Shown: positions 55,672 through 64,000, numbered from the stretch's first letter. The stretch is 64,000 nucleotides of DNA from Rhodopseudomonas infernalis (GCF_022271405.1 NZ_JAJNAL010000008.1:92721-156720); one strand, 5' to 3'. Translations and numbers: made by a program. Notes: generated from the letters alone by a model not told the origin.

Positions 55672-56562
55672 TTAGCCCTCGGCGGCTGTGCGGACCGCCA
55701 TCTCGAGTCGTGACATCTTGTGGCCTTGCCCGGACCGGCTCAACGCAACAAAGAATTCGCCGCCAATCGTCTCGACGAACGCGGCCTCGCGTAGTTTGGT
55801 CAGGCCGAGGTCGTGGAGATCGCCGAGCATCAGCCGGAAGCTGGACGGCGTGAAGCACCACGAATGCAGATCGAGGAATGCGCCACCGCGCAGGGCGGCC
55901 GAGCCGCTGACAGCATCCGGCATGCCGTGGATGAACGACAGCGTTTCAGCCGTGGCTTCCGTCCAGGATGATGTCGGGGCGAGCCGGCAAACGTTCAAGT
56001 AATAATCGATGGCGGTTCCCACCGAGTGGTTCGACCGCTTGGCTTCGTGTGCATCGATCACGGCCGCGAGCGAGGTCGTGCGTCGCAGGTGGTCGAAGCA
56101 GAACCGCTTGTCGGGGATCGCCAACGCCAGCATGCCGTCCCCGGTCAGGACCTCCTCGCAGCTCTGCAGAAAGGCGATGAGGTCGGGTGAATGTTCGATG
56201 ACGTGGGACGCGACGATCCAGCCGTAGCCACCGGGTTTACCGGTGAGGTCCGCGTAGCTTTCCCCATGCCAGACGTGATCGACGAGCTCGATCGCATCGA
56301 GATCGACGCCGTGTTCGGCGTATTTCTCGCGCAGGCCTTCGGCGCTCATGTGATCGACGATCTCGACGGAAAATCCTTCGGATTTCGGGCACAATGGTGC
56401 GTGGCTCGGACCGATCTCGAGCCCGGGCTGTTCCCTGTCGATGAACGACCTGATGATCGCCTGTCGATCCGCGCCTCCGACGCGTGTCGCCAGTTTGCGC
56501 GGCAGAATGTTCGATCTGAGCGCGGCTCGAAGGAGTCCGCCGAGTGTCGCGCGTAACCGCAT
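55672..56562 (-). CDS. Class I SAM-dependent methyltransferase
   Basis: 296 residues from ATG 56562 (AAGGTGAT upstream). SAM motif I is the variant LEIGPSHAPLCPKSEGF, then VEIVDHMSAEGLREKYAEHG; later DLIAFLQSCEEVLTGDGMLA LAIPDKR is the methyltransferase core. Proteins of this layout methylate sugars or polysaccharide ends in surface-glycan clusters. The next gene on the same strand is a membrane acyltransferase, consistent with modification of an envelope polysaccharide, but no glycosyltransferases are near. Substrate unknown. Confidence 0.72.
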   Translation of the reverse strand: MRLRATLGGLLRAALRSNILPRKLATRVGGADRQAIIRSFIDREQPGLEIGPSHAPLCPKSEGFSVEIVDHMSAEGLREKYAEHGVDLDAIELVDHVWHGESYADLTGKPGGYGWIVASHVIEHSPDLIAFLQSCEEVLTGDGMLALAIPDKRFCFDHLRRTTSLAAVIDAHEAKRSNHSVGTAIDYYLNVCRLAPTSSWTEATAETLSFIHGMPDAVSGSAALRGGAFLDLHSWCFTPSSFRLMLGDLHDLGLTKLREAAFVETIGGEFFVALSRSGQGHKMSRLEMAVRTAAEG

Positions 56563-56618
56563 CAATAATCACCTTGAGATATCCATAGAACGTCACACTC
56601 TATGGTCCGGGTGATCGC

Positions 56619-57806
56619 TCACAACACCCGGTAGGCCCCCGGGATTTTCCGCAGCAGCGCTGTGGTCGCCCAGCTCAGCAGCAGGCCGAGCACGAACACG
56701 GTGCTGGCCTTGGCGATCGCCGGCCATTCCAGATCGTACAGCGCGTATTGCAGCCACAGCATGTAGGCGTAGTGAACCAGAAAGATGCCGTAGGCATCGT
56801 GCTGCAGCGGGTCGAGGATGCTCCAGCCGGCGCGCTGGAAGCGCAGGAAATAGGCCAAGATGGCGAAGATCACGGTGACGCTGAACGCCGCGAAGGCGAG
56901 GCCGTAGCCGGCTTCGTACCACATCGGCAGATCCGGCGGATTGTCGAGGATGCCGCGCTTGATGCCGATGAAGCCCCACATCGCCGCGTAGGGCAGGACT
57001 GCGAGCAAAGCCCAGATGTACCATTGCTTCGCCAGCCGGCCGCCGGCGCTGATCACGCCGAATTCAGGATGACAGGCGCCGATTCCGGCACCCATGAAGA
57101 AATAAGCCGCATACAGCAGGATGCGGCTTTCCTGCACGGCGAAGGGGCCGAATTCGAGCCATTGGTTGGGCCCGAAATACACCCGCGCCGGCACGTATAG
57201 CGCTGCGGTGATCGCGAACGTCGCCACGATGTAGACGAACGGCCGCTGGTAGCCGAGCGACGCGAGCCGGTTGAGCGGATCGAGCGTGTGCCGCGAGATC
57301 CGGTACATCGTGCCGCCGATGAAGGTGTAGATGAACAGCACCCACAGAAACCACAGCGGGCCGCTCGGCCATGGACCGACCGTGATCATGTTGCGGTAAA
57401 AATCGACGAAGCTCAGCATCGGGTCGGCGCGCAGCGCGATCGCGTAGTAGGCGATCGGAATCACCGTGAAGGCCGCGATCGCGAACGGGATGCCCAGCCG
57501 GATCGCGCGGTCGCGCGCCAGCGACCCGATCTGCGGGCGGTGATCCAGGCTCGGCCAAAGAAACAGTCCCGACAGCATGAAGAACATCGCCATGAAGAAG
57601 CTGTCGGTGGCGAGCACCACGCAGTCGAAGCCGATCCAGGAGGCCGGGTCGGTGTGGCCGAAATGGGTGTAGGGGATCACCGAATGGTGAATCAGCACCA
57701 GGATCGTGAGGAAGGTGCGGGCGCGGTCGAGCGACAGGTCGCGCACGCGAACGGCGGCAGGCGCAGCCGCGGCAAGGCCATCTCGCGTCGGATAGGTTGT
57801 GGTCAC
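56619..57806 (-). CDS. Acyltransferase_3 family membrane protein
   Basis: 395 residues with about ten helices (FLTILVLIHHSVIPYTHFGH, IGIPFAIAAFTVIPIAYYAI). The catalytic His lies in TILVLIHHS, typical for OafB/OpgC-like acyl transfer to sugars. Ends in a short Arg-containing tail. It transfers acetyl or succinyl groups to a periplasmic or surface glycan, such as an osmoregulated glucan; the target is not identifiable. The next gene on this strand, 56 bases downstream, is a methyltransferase, so they may act on the same polymer. Confidence 0.8.
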   Translation of the reverse strand: MTTTYPTRDGLAAAAPAAVRVRDLSLDRARTFLTILVLIHHSVIPYTHFGHTDPASWIGFDCVVLATDSFFMAMFFMLSGLFLWPSLDHRPQIGSLARDRAIRLGIPFAIAAFTVIPIAYYAIALRADPMLSFVDFYRNMITVGPWPSGPLWFLWVLFIYTFIGGTMYRISRHTLDPLNRLASLGYQRPFVYIVATFAITAALYVPARVYFGPNQWLEFGPFAVQESRILLYAAYFFMGAGIGACHPEFGVISAGGRLAKQWYIWALLAVLPYAAMWGFIGIKRGILDNPPDLPMWYEAGYGLAFAAFSVTVIFAILAYFLRFQRAGWSILDPLQHDAYGIFLVHYAYMLWLQYALYDLEWPAIAKASTVFVLGLLLSWATTALLRKIPGAYRVL

Positions 57807-57889
57807 GGTGTTTCTCCGTCCATCCGCGGCGGAACAATGCCACGAACTGCCGGTCCGGCAAGATGCAATGTGGACAGGTGCAACGACTG

Positions 57890-58252
57890 TTAGGTCGACA
57901 TTTCGTCGATTTTGACCTTGTCCGGGTAGAAAGCCAGGAAGCCAGCAATCTCCGTCATGGCTGGAAACGGCGCCTCATAGCTCCAGATGGCATTGTCCAG
58001 CGTGGTGCCGCCGGCGTCGATGCTGAAATAGCTGGCGTCGCCCTTGTAGGGGCAGTGGGTGCTGCGCGCGGTCTTGTGCAGCAGCGCCATGTTGGCGTCG
58101 GCCCGCGGGATATAGTGCACCGGCGGATAGCTGGCCTCCTTCAAGGTCAGCGCCTGGCTCGATTCGGCGATCACCACATCGCCGGCGGTGACGCGCACCC
58201 GCTTCGGATTCGGCGTGATCGTGATCGGGTGATCGGGACCGGGAATTCTCAT
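57890..58252 (-). CDS. DUF427 family protein
   Basis: 120 residues, one DUF427 domain. KRVRVTAGDVVIAESSQALT, then YIPRADANMALLHKTARSTH and CPYKGDASYFSID with the conserved CPYKG, are diagnostic. ATG 58252 has AGGAA upstream. The fold is a small beta-barrel with unknown function; related proteins occur next to nucleotide or stress genes. It is divergent from the bolA gene. Confidence 0.9.
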   Translation of the reverse strand: MRIPGPDHPITITPNPKRVRVTAGDVVIAESSQALTLKEASYPPVHYIPRADANMALLHKTARSTHCPYKGDASYFSIDAGGTTLDNAIWSYEAPFPAMTEIAGFLAFYPDKVKIDEMST

Positions 58253-58416
58253 GGACGTTCCTCGCGATAGGCCGGGCTGCGGCGGGCGCCGCGCTTCAAC
58301 CAGATGTGCGACCTCGGCGGGCTTTGAAAGGGCCACGCTGCACTATAGTATCTCACAGGTACGGGATGGCAGATGCCGGAGCCACCCTGAATCGATCAAA
58401 TTTCGGAGGACTTGGA

Positions 58417-58653
58417 ATGCCGATGGATGCCCGCGACATCGAGGCCATGATCAAGGCCGCGATTCCCGACGCGGAAGTGACGATTCGCGACCTCGCCGGC
58501 GATGGCGACCATTACGCCGCGACGGTGATCTCCGAGTCGTTCCGGGGCAAGTCGCGGGTGCAGCAGCATCAGATCGTCTACGCCTCGCTGCGCGGCCAGA
58601 TGGGCGGCGTACTGCACGCCCTCGCGCTGCAGACCGGCGTGCCGGAAGCCTGA
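58417..58653 (+). CDS. BolA/IbaG-family protein
   Basis: 78 residues from ATG 58417 with GGAGG 8 bases upstream. IEAMIKAAIPDAEVTIRDLA and GDGDHYAATVISESFRGKSR VQQHQIVYASL (spaced) match the short IbaG/YrbA-type BolA, with conserved H in GDHY and in QQHQ. In other proteobacteria these work with monothiol glutaredoxin (Grx4) in iron-sulfur trafficking. No glutaredoxin gene is adjacent here. It is directly upstream of an LtrA-like gene, separated by only a few bases. Confidence 0.88.
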   Translation: MPMDARDIEAMIKAAIPDAEVTIRDLAGDGDHYAATVISESFRGKSRVQQHQIVYASLRGQMGGVLHALALQTGVPEA

Positions 58654-58660
58654 TGGCCCC

Positions 58661-59863
58661 TTGGGGCGCCGCATTGTGACGGGCGCCGAGGGCGCCCGCA
58701 ATCTGCTCCGCGTGCGCAAGCCGCACGAGCACAGCCGCGTCACCTATGTCGAACTGTTCTTCGACCTGGTGTTCGTGTTCGCCGTCACACAAGTCTCGCA
58801 CTTCCTGCTCGCGCATTTCACACCGATCGGCGCGCTGCAGACGTTGATCCTGATGCTGGCGATCTGGTGGGTGTGGGTCTACACCTCCTGGATCACCAAC
58901 TGGCTCGATCCCGAACTCACCCGCGTGCGGCTGATGCTGTTCGCGCTGATGAGCGCCGGCCTCTTGCTGTCGACCTCGATTCCGCGCGCGTTCGAGAGCC
59001 GCGGCCTGTCGTTCGCGCTGGCCTTCGTGGCGATGCAGGTCGGGCGCAGCGCCTTCGCGACCTTCACGACGCCGCGCTCCGAGCCGCTGCGGCTCAATTT
59101 TGTCCGCATCCTGAGCTGGCTGGTGATCAGCGGCGTGTTCTGGCTCGCCGGCGGCGCGCTCGACGGCACCGCGCAGATCGCACTGTGGCTGGTCGCGCTG
59201 GCGATCGAATACACCGGCCCGGTGGCCGGCTTCTACGTGCCGTGGATCGGCGCCTCGACCACGCAGGACTGGAGCGTCGAAGGCGGCCACATGGCCGAGC
59301 GCTGCGCGCTGTTCATCATCATCGCGCTCGGCGAATCGATCGTGGTGACCGGCTCGACCTTCGCCGGCATCGAATGGACGGTGACGACGTTCGGCGCCTT
59401 CGCCTCGACGCTGCTCGGCGCGATCGCGATGTGGTGGATCTACTTCCACATCGGCGTGCATCTCGGCTCCGAGCGGATCTCGCAGTCGAGCGATCCCGGC
59501 CGGCTGGCGCGGCTCGCCTACACCTACATCCATCTGCCGATCGTCGCCGGCATCGTCGTCACCGCCGTCAGCGACGAGCAGGTGCTGGCGCATCCCTCGG
59601 GCCATTCGAATATCGAAGTCACCCTCAGCACGATCGGCGGCCCGCTGCTGTTTCTGATCGGGGTGCTGCTGTTCAAGCGTGCGGTGCGCGGCCATCTGCA
59701 GCCGTCGCACCTGGCCGGGATCGCGGTGCTCCTGGCACTGATCCCGTTCGCGCCGCTGATGGCGCCGCTGGCACTGTCGATCGTCACCACGGCGATCCTG
59801 CTGGCGGTAGGCATCTGGGAAGCGGTGTCCCTCGGCGCCGCCGCGCGCTCGCCGGTGGAGTGA
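58661..59863 (+). CDS. LtrA (low-temperature requirement A) family membrane protein
   Basis: About 400 residues with roughly ten helices. HSRVTYVELFFDLVFVFAVT is the family's hallmark beginning, and AERCALFIIIALGESIVVTG followed by FAGIEWTVTTFGAFASTLLG is the conserved middle. The role of LtrA is not well known; Listeria needs it at low temperature. Start may be TTG 58661 or GTG 58676; both lack a strong ribosome site. It follows the BolA gene by 7 bases, so they are one transcript. Confidence 0.85.
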   Translation: MGRRIVTGAEGARNLLRVRKPHEHSRVTYVELFFDLVFVFAVTQVSHFLLAHFTPIGALQTLILMLAIWWVWVYTSWITNWLDPELTRVRLMLFALMSAGLLLSTSIPRAFESRGLSFALAFVAMQVGRSAFATFTTPRSEPLRLNFVRILSWLVISGVFWLAGGALDGTAQIALWLVALAIEYTGPVAGFYVPWIGASTTQDWSVEGGHMAERCALFIIIALGESIVVTGSTFAGIEWTVTTFGAFASTLLGAIAMWWIYFHIGVHLGSERISQSSDPGRLARLAYTYIHLPIVAGIVVTAVSDEQVLAHPSGHSNIEVTLSTIGGPLLFLIGVLLFKRAVRGHLQPSHLAGIAVLLALIPFAPLMAPLALSIVTTAILLAVGIWEAVSLGAAARSPVE

Positions 59864-59915
59864 TGGGCGGGGAGTGGGCTAGAGACGTCGTCGAGTTGGC
59901 GTGAGTATCGCTGAG

Positions 59916-59939
59916 GTCCGCTAAGGGCCAGAAGCGGAC
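59916..59939. repeat. Small GTCCGC/GCGGAC hairpin repeat
   Basis: GTCCGCT-AAGGGCCAGA-AGCGGAC lies between the LtrA gene and the low-GC island; such GTCCGCTTxxGG units are common in this genus. Confidence 0.5.
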
Positions 59940-60001
59940 GACAGGGAAGCCCCTATGGGCCGCGCCGACTTGATTCGAGTGCAGCATATTGCAAACAACA
60001 T

Positions 60002-61276
60002 CTAGACTAAGCCAACCTCAGACAGGTAGCGCCGCAATAACGCCCGTAAGCGGATCGTGTCCATGAATCCCAGACCATCGATGATTTTGTAGCTTGAGTC
60101 CACGATTGTTCTAACGGCACTGCCGACTCGTAGTGGGTCAAGACCAAATGGCGCTCCAAATGCCCCTCCAACGACACCGGCAATCGTCGAATCGAATCTA
60201 CGATCAGGTAGTTTCGATACTGGTTCCAACCATTTCCATTGTTCGTCAAAGAGTAGTTCATATCTCAGAATTCGAACGGCTTCGGCGAACGTCGGAAGAT
60301 TGTTCTTCGCACACCAATCAAACAACCTATTCGCAAGATATTCCCGATAATACATTGCGAAACTTCTAAGCGGATTGTGGGTCGATACGATCTGAGCAAT
60401 CCTTATATCCGAGAGCGCAATCCAAGCGATTTGCCTCACACCAATCCCGTTCATAACTGCTGCAAATAGATACGGGTTCATCGGACTAACGCTCCAGCGA
60501 TCAATCACCGGGCGATCTACTTGGTGCCGCATGGCTCTAGAGATGTCCGGCTTTGTGAATAGAGAAGCGTTATGGGCGCCGCCGTTGGCCAATTGGTACA
60601 GCGCGGTAGTTCGCGTCAGCAATTTGTCTATCGAGCCAAAAGTAACATCGGCCGAAAGAATCTCATCCTCAACAGTGGCGCGACTGAAATGATTGCGTGC
60701 GCTTCGGTCGGCCAGAGACATCATATGATAGTCTGCGAGATCGCGACCTCTATGACTGAATTTCGCTCCAAATCCGAACTCCGCCAATCGCCTGATGCTT
60801 CCGCCGTCACTCAATGCTTCGGCGTCCTCAACAATCAGCCCTCGGAACAGCCGTTCAACGCTGTCAATCCGAGGCTCGACGCGCATTTGAGGTCCTATGT
60901 AGCGCTGCCAATTAAGTGCGCTTTTGCCAGGTTGCTCAGCAATAAATGCGCTTGTTGGCCGAAGTGTCAGCTGCTTTGCTAGCCTAGTGTCAGACTCGCG
61001 CTCTAGAAAATAGTCATTGACACTCCCAAGACCCGGCCGACTTGTCAAAGTCGGGCCAACTGCAGGATCATCAAACAGGAGTTGAAATTCGCTCACGGCA
61101 GCAAGAGACGGTTGGGACTGCCAGACGAAAGGAGTCCCTACCAAAATCTTGAAGCCCAATATCGAAAGAACAATGAATTCAAATGATAATTGCTGTGTAG
61201 CCCTTGCAGGCTCGCCTTGCGCTGCGTTGTCCGCGGTTCCCAGATAGATGGGCGCGTTTAAATCAGGATAAAGCAT
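60002..61276 (-). CDS. Unrecognised 424-residue protein coupled to the ThiC-like gene
   Basis: 424 residues from ATG 61276, which overlaps the stop of the ThiC-like gene (TGATG), so the two are translated together. A GTG three bases upstream could also start. Notable segments: SFEFIVLSILGFKILVGTPF, EILSADVTFGSIDKLLTRTT, SPMNPYLFAAVMNGIGVRQI, RSFAMYYREYLANRLFDWCA and VVGGAFGAPFGLDPLRVGSA. The protein is soluble or peripherally attached, helix-rich, with no known catalytic motif, no Cys cluster and no membrane span that I can defend. GC content is distinctly lower than the neighbouring LtrA gene. Family not recognised. Confidence 0.72.
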   Translation of the reverse strand: MLYPDLNAPIYLGTADNAAQGEPARATQQLSFEFIVLSILGFKILVGTPFVWQSQPSLAAVSEFQLLFDDPAVGPTLTSRPGLGSVNDYFLERESDTRLAKQLTLRPTSAFIAEQPGKSALNWQRYIGPQMRVEPRIDSVERLFRGLIVEDAEALSDGGSIRRLAEFGFGAKFSHRGRDLADYHMMSLADRSARNHFSRATVEDEILSADVTFGSIDKLLTRTTALYQLANGGAHNASLFTKPDISRAMRHQVDRPVIDRWSVSPMNPYLFAAVMNGIGVRQIAWIALSDIRIAQIVSTHNPLRSFAMYYREYLANRLFDWCAKNNLPTFAEAVRILRYELLFDEQWKWLEPVSKLPDRRFDSTIAGVVGGAFGAPFGLDPLRVGSAVRTIVDSSYKIIDGLGFMDTIRLRALLRRYLSEVGLV

Positions 61277-62373
61277 CACCGAATCGTATTGGTCGCAATG
61301 TCATAGGCTTTATGCACCAAGGGGCAAAGCCGTTCGCAGCGACTACAGCCAGTCTCTTTGCTGTCCATTACGCAACTTTGTCTCGCTGCTCGACGATTTG
61401 CGATGAGTTGCTCCTCCCGCATAGCATCTTCGCAATAACTGGTCGACGCGACTTGCGCCGCTACAAGAGCCGCTTGCAGCCCTTCCTGCATTTGCCTAAG
61501 ATTTGGGACGCCACCTTGGTGCTCCACAGCGGTTATCGCATTTATCACTCCGCCGCGACTAAGGCTCATAAATTGAGCTGCTCCTATCGCGCTGGCGATA
61601 TGGTCGCCAATCGGGTAACGGTCGCTGACCATTGGGCCGAGTGGCATCGGCGGAACATCGAGGGGTTCGATAAGGCGCCAATAATCACTCAATTGGTCTG
61701 CGCGAATGTGCCCTGGTCCCTCAAGGACAACCTTGACGCCCTGGCTTCGCGCCACCTCGACATATTCAGCTTGAATTCGGATTTCTTCTTTCACTACGTC
61801 ATCCAGTCCATCTGCCACGGTCGCCGATCGAAAGGCAGTCCCAAGATTAATAACTGTCCCTGCGTCGCTAGCGATTCGGCATATGTCGGGAAAGAGCAAA
61901 GCAAAAATACTACGCTTGCGGTCATTTATAAGCATATCGCGAATTACTACGCCTCCGCCGCGACTCGTCGTAGGTATCTTGCGTACCCTGCAGGCGAGTT
62001 CGAATAATTGGCGAGTTGGAGAGCAGTGGATTGTAATGAAATTTACGCCTCGGGAGGTGACATTCCTAATTCGCTCAAGAAGGGCGTCTTCCTCGAGTCC
62101 GCGAGATTCGGAGAATAATGTGTAGTGGGGCAACATGCCAATTGGACCTGAGAAAACACTGCGAATGACGGCCCAAGGCTCCGGATCAATCGCCTCGATG
62201 CTAAGATCCATCAACAGGTCGGGCCGAAGAGAGCCACCAAGCAGGGCACTGATTTTGGAAATCTCGCGATGAGCTTTAGAGGAGTTCTCGACCCCAAAAC
62301 TCAGGTTGACCCGAACCGGCAAGCCGGCGCCTACGCGAAGTCGGTCCGGAGAATTATAGGTAACATGCGCCAT
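61276..62373 (-). CDS. Short, divergent ThiC-like radical SAM enzyme
   Basis: 365 residues. Alignable ThiC blocks in order: RVNLSFGVENSS (for NANIGTSP), GVNFITIHCSPT (GVDFMTIHAGVT), TTSRGGG, VVLEGPGHIRADQL (H222), LGPMVSDRYPIGDHIASAIG (H258), AVEHQGGVPNLRQMQEGL, and a C-terminal Cys trio C343-C346-C350 (CSRCERLC). ThiC proper has CX2CX4C; here it is CX2CX3C. The ThiC substrate loop (GDGLRPG) is replaced by LGTAFRSA. It lacks the long N-terminal domain of bacterial ThiC. So a radical SAM chemistry related to ThiC or BzaF, on a different substrate, is likely. A TATACT sits 27 bases upstream of the start. Confidence 0.78.
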   Translation of the reverse strand: MAHVTYNSPDRLRVGAGLPVRVNLSFGVENSSKAHREISKISALLGGSLRPDLLMDLSIEAIDPEPWAVIRSVFSGPIGMLPHYTLFSESRGLEEDALLERIRNVTSRGVNFITIHCSPTRQLFELACRVRKIPTTSRGGGVVIRDMLINDRKRSIFALLFPDICRIASDAGTVINLGTAFRSATVADGLDDVVKEEIRIQAEYVEVARSQGVKVVLEGPGHIRADQLSDYWRLIEPLDVPPMPLGPMVSDRYPIGDHIASAIGAAQFMSLSRGGVINAITAVEHQGGVPNLRQMQEGLQAALVAAQVASTSYCEDAMREEQLIANRRAARQSCVMDSKETGCSRCERLCPLVHKAYDIATNTIR

Positions 62374-62607
62374 GTCGGCCTCGCCCTTTTACAATCAGCA
62401 GTATACAATCTATAGAGTGATTTCCAGCGGTTGTAGGCTGGCCTGTTGCCGTGGCACGAGATCTAATCGTACCCCCCCCAAAAACCGCTTAGGGTCAAAA
62501 CCGGAAGACTCAAGGCGATCCGCGAGTGGAGTGACGGGCGCAGCAGATTCGGAGCGGGATGTGCGGGCTGAACCCGGCGCGGCGATCTAGCATCGTTGCC
62601 CTTGATT

Positions 62608-62901
62608 CTACTGCCGCTGACTCTTGCATCTTGACCATACGATCATCGCCGAACCGACCGTCAGCAAGGCGGACACGATCCAGATCGGCGCCAACATGAA
62701 GATGGCGATCGCGCCCTGGCCGCAGTTAGTGGCAAGGCACGCGGCCCCGAACAAGTATGGAAAGCCCCCGAGCAGGAGCAGGAGGGAGAGGGCGGTGCTG
62801 AGCCAGATTCCTTTGGCGCCCCATCGCGCCCCGAATAGCCACGGCAGGGCGGGAAAGCCGAACGACAGAACAACCAGAGCAATCATCAGATGATCGAACA
62901 T
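62608..62901 (-). CDS. Small membrane protein with three to four helices
   Basis: 97 residues, mostly hydrophobic: LMIALVVLSFGFPALPWLFG, IWLSTALSLLLLLGGFPYLF, GAIAIFMLAPIWIVSALLTV. The LPWLFGARWGAKGIWLS element resembles a short family of YqaE/Pmp3-like two-helix proteins extended by another hairpin, but the match is loose. The gene is isolated, between the ThiC-like unit and the HNH-like gene. Function unknown. Confidence 0.6.
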   Translation of the reverse strand: MFDHLMIALVVLSFGFPALPWLFGARWGAKGIWLSTALSLLLLLGGFPYLFGAACLATNCGQGAIAIFMLAPIWIVSALLTVGSAMIVWSRCKSQRQ

Positions 62902-63124
62902 GCTGTTGGTCTGTGGCGCGAGGCAAGCAGTTCAAGCGGCGAGCGTGCTCTTGTCTCGTCACTTGCTATCCCGAGTTCGGCAGCGGGACCGAATGCCGAC
63001 AAGTCATGCGTCCACTCGACGACGGACCGCGTCGCCGAACGCTTGGCGGTTGACGCGCGGGCGCGCAGCCTTAACGAAGGCTTTAGGGCGACGCGGCACC
63101 GTGGCTCGGAGCGGAGGGGCTGGG

Positions 63125-63859
63125 TTGTCGAACTGGCGGGACGAGAAGGCGAAGGCCAATGCGCAGGCGCTGGCGCGGCTGAGCAAGCGGCTGCCGGACG
63201 CGTTTCCGCAGGCCGTGCTGGTGCGGGCGCGCAGCTGTGCGTGGGCGCCGTCGACGCTGCGGGTGGCGATCGACGGCTATTGGCGCGCGCATCCCTTGCG
63301 CGCCGAGCGGCTCGCCCGCGCACTCGCCGCCCGCAGCGGCGCGCCGGAAGGATGGCGCTGGCAGATCGGCGGCGATCCGGACGCGGGCCTGCCCACCAGC
63401 TTTCGTGCGCCGCCGGCGCCGTATCGCGAAAAAGCCTTCGCGAAAGGCGCTGGCTTCTGCTGCGTCTGCGGCCAAGCAGTGTACCGGTTCGGCTGGCACG
63501 CCGATCTGTGGGATGCCGGCCCCAACAAGAACGCCACGTGGCACAGCGCTTGTGTGGTCGCCTGGCAGCTGTGGAATGCGCCGAGCGCCCAGGCCAAGCT
63601 GCTGCGCAAGCTGCAGGGCCGGCGCTGCGGCACCACCAACCGGCGCCTGTTGAAGACCTCGGAGGTCGATCATCAGGTGCCGCTGTTTAAGGTCTGGCGC
63701 CAGCACCGCGACACGCCATGGCCGCAACTGCTCGGCTATTGGGGCCTGCCCAACCTGCAAGTCATCAACCGCGAAGTCCACGCCGCCAAATGCGCCGAGG
63801 AAACACGCGCGCGTAGCGCGGCCCGCGTAGCAGCATCGACCGAGTCTGCGACCGCGTAG
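63125..63859 (+). CDS. HNH-endonuclease-like protein
   Basis: 244 residues if TTG 63125 is the start (GGAGG 9-13 bases upstream); an in-frame region further up to 62900 lacks coding character. The first part is helical and basic (RDEKAKANAQALARLSKRLP). Zinc pairs appear in CCVCGQAVYRF and with ATWHSACVVAW. The end contains TSEVDHQVPLFKVW then GLPNLQVINREVHAAKC, i.e. an HNH fold (D-H...N...H). It would be a nicking or double-strand nuclease, but its role is unknown; the family is fixed in chromosomes of this group. Confidence 0.68.
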   Translation: MSNWRDEKAKANAQALARLSKRLPDAFPQAVLVRARSCAWAPSTLRVAIDGYWRAHPLRAERLARALAARSGAPEGWRWQIGGDPDAGLPTSFRAPPAPYREKAFAKGAGFCCVCGQAVYRFGWHADLWDAGPNKNATWHSACVVAWQLWNAPSAQAKLLRKLQGRRCGTTNRRLLKTSEVDHQVPLFKVWRQHRDTPWPQLLGYWGLPNLQVINREVHAAKCAEETRARSAARVAASTESATA

Positions 63860-63918
63860 AAGCCTCTCCCCGTCATGCCCCGGTGCAATCGTTCGTGCCA
63901 GCCACGGGCGCTTCTTTA

Positions 63919-63973
63919 CCCTCCCCTGGAGGGGGAGGGTCGGACCGCATCTCGCGAAGCGAGATACGGTCCG
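63919..63973. repeat. REP-type hairpins at the right edge
   Basis: ACCCTCCCC-TGGA-GGGGGAGGGT is followed by CGGACCGCATCTCGCGAAGC with its mirror GAGATACGGTCCG. The final 140 bases of the window carry no gene. Confidence 0.65.
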
Positions 63974-64000
63974 GGGTGGGGTGAGCCGCGGGCACAGCGG

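Noticed and set aside
61276..62373. Calling the ThiC-like gene a normal thiC
   Set aside because: Substrate loop and cysteine spacing differ, the N-terminal domain is missing, and there is no thiamine riboswitch or other thi gene nearby.

Overview
The window is a high-GC alphaproteobacterial chromosome segment, most likely Rhodopseudomonas palustris or a close relative in the Bradyrhizobium/Nitrobacter family. The main reasons are the zeta subunit (DUF1476), the GAAC-N7-GAAC SOS box at recA, a tandem glycine riboswitch before gcvTHP, the small PurL/PurS/PurQ trio, many Bradyrhizobium-type small exported proteins, and intergenic palindromes of the ATTCCGGG...CCCCGGAATGACG type. No rRNA, tRNA or CRISPR array was found.

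Layout. 1-7.8 kb: small housekeeping and signalling genes (caspase-like exported protein, PilZ protein, hotdog thioesterases, Crp/Fnr regulator, a receiver-only response regulator, small zinc-ribbon proteins, a collagen-like lipoprotein) plus a perfect FNR/FixK box. 7.8-12.1 kb: a complete transposon, bounded by 21-bp inverted repeats and an exact 8-bp target duplication, carrying an IS1-like transposase, an Abi (HEPN) protein, an XRE-ImmA/IrrE protein with a partner gene, and two small proteins. It sits directly beside the recA SOS promoter. 12.1-22.5 kb: recA, a short lower-GC accessory patch, the glycine-cleavage operon gcvT-gcvH-gcvP under a glycine riboswitch, and alaS. 22.5-25.6 kb: a GNAT gene and an AI-2E-type permease. 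26-37 kb: two related TonB receptor clusters with PepSY membrane proteins, an AraC/PchR-like regulator and a Kef-type antiporter.

37-42.7 kb: ynfA-type gene, icd, a TrmJ-type RNA methyltransferase fused to a DUF559 domain, a GreA/GreB-like factor, a 300-bp tandem duplication and a PEP mutase/isocitrate lyase family gene. 42.8-45.6 kb: accessory patch with a GHKL ATPase and a RhuM-family protein whose C-terminal part appears replaced. 45.8-55.5 kb: ATP synthase zeta subunit and the purine genes purC-purS-(coiled-coil protein)-purQ, then a DUF2256/FeS photolyase pair, a thioesterase, a TrpB2-type enzyme and purL. 55.6-59.9 kb: methyltransferase, acyltransferase, DUF427, BolA and LtrA proteins.

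60.0-62.4 kb: a low-GC, translationally coupled two-gene unit encoding a short, divergent ThiC-like enzyme and an unrecognised 424-residue partner. This and the recA-proximal transposon are the strongest candidates for something undescribed. The window closes with a small membrane protein, an HNH-like protein and palindromic repeats. Promoter, operator and function statements for unrecognised genes are inferences from sequence and context.
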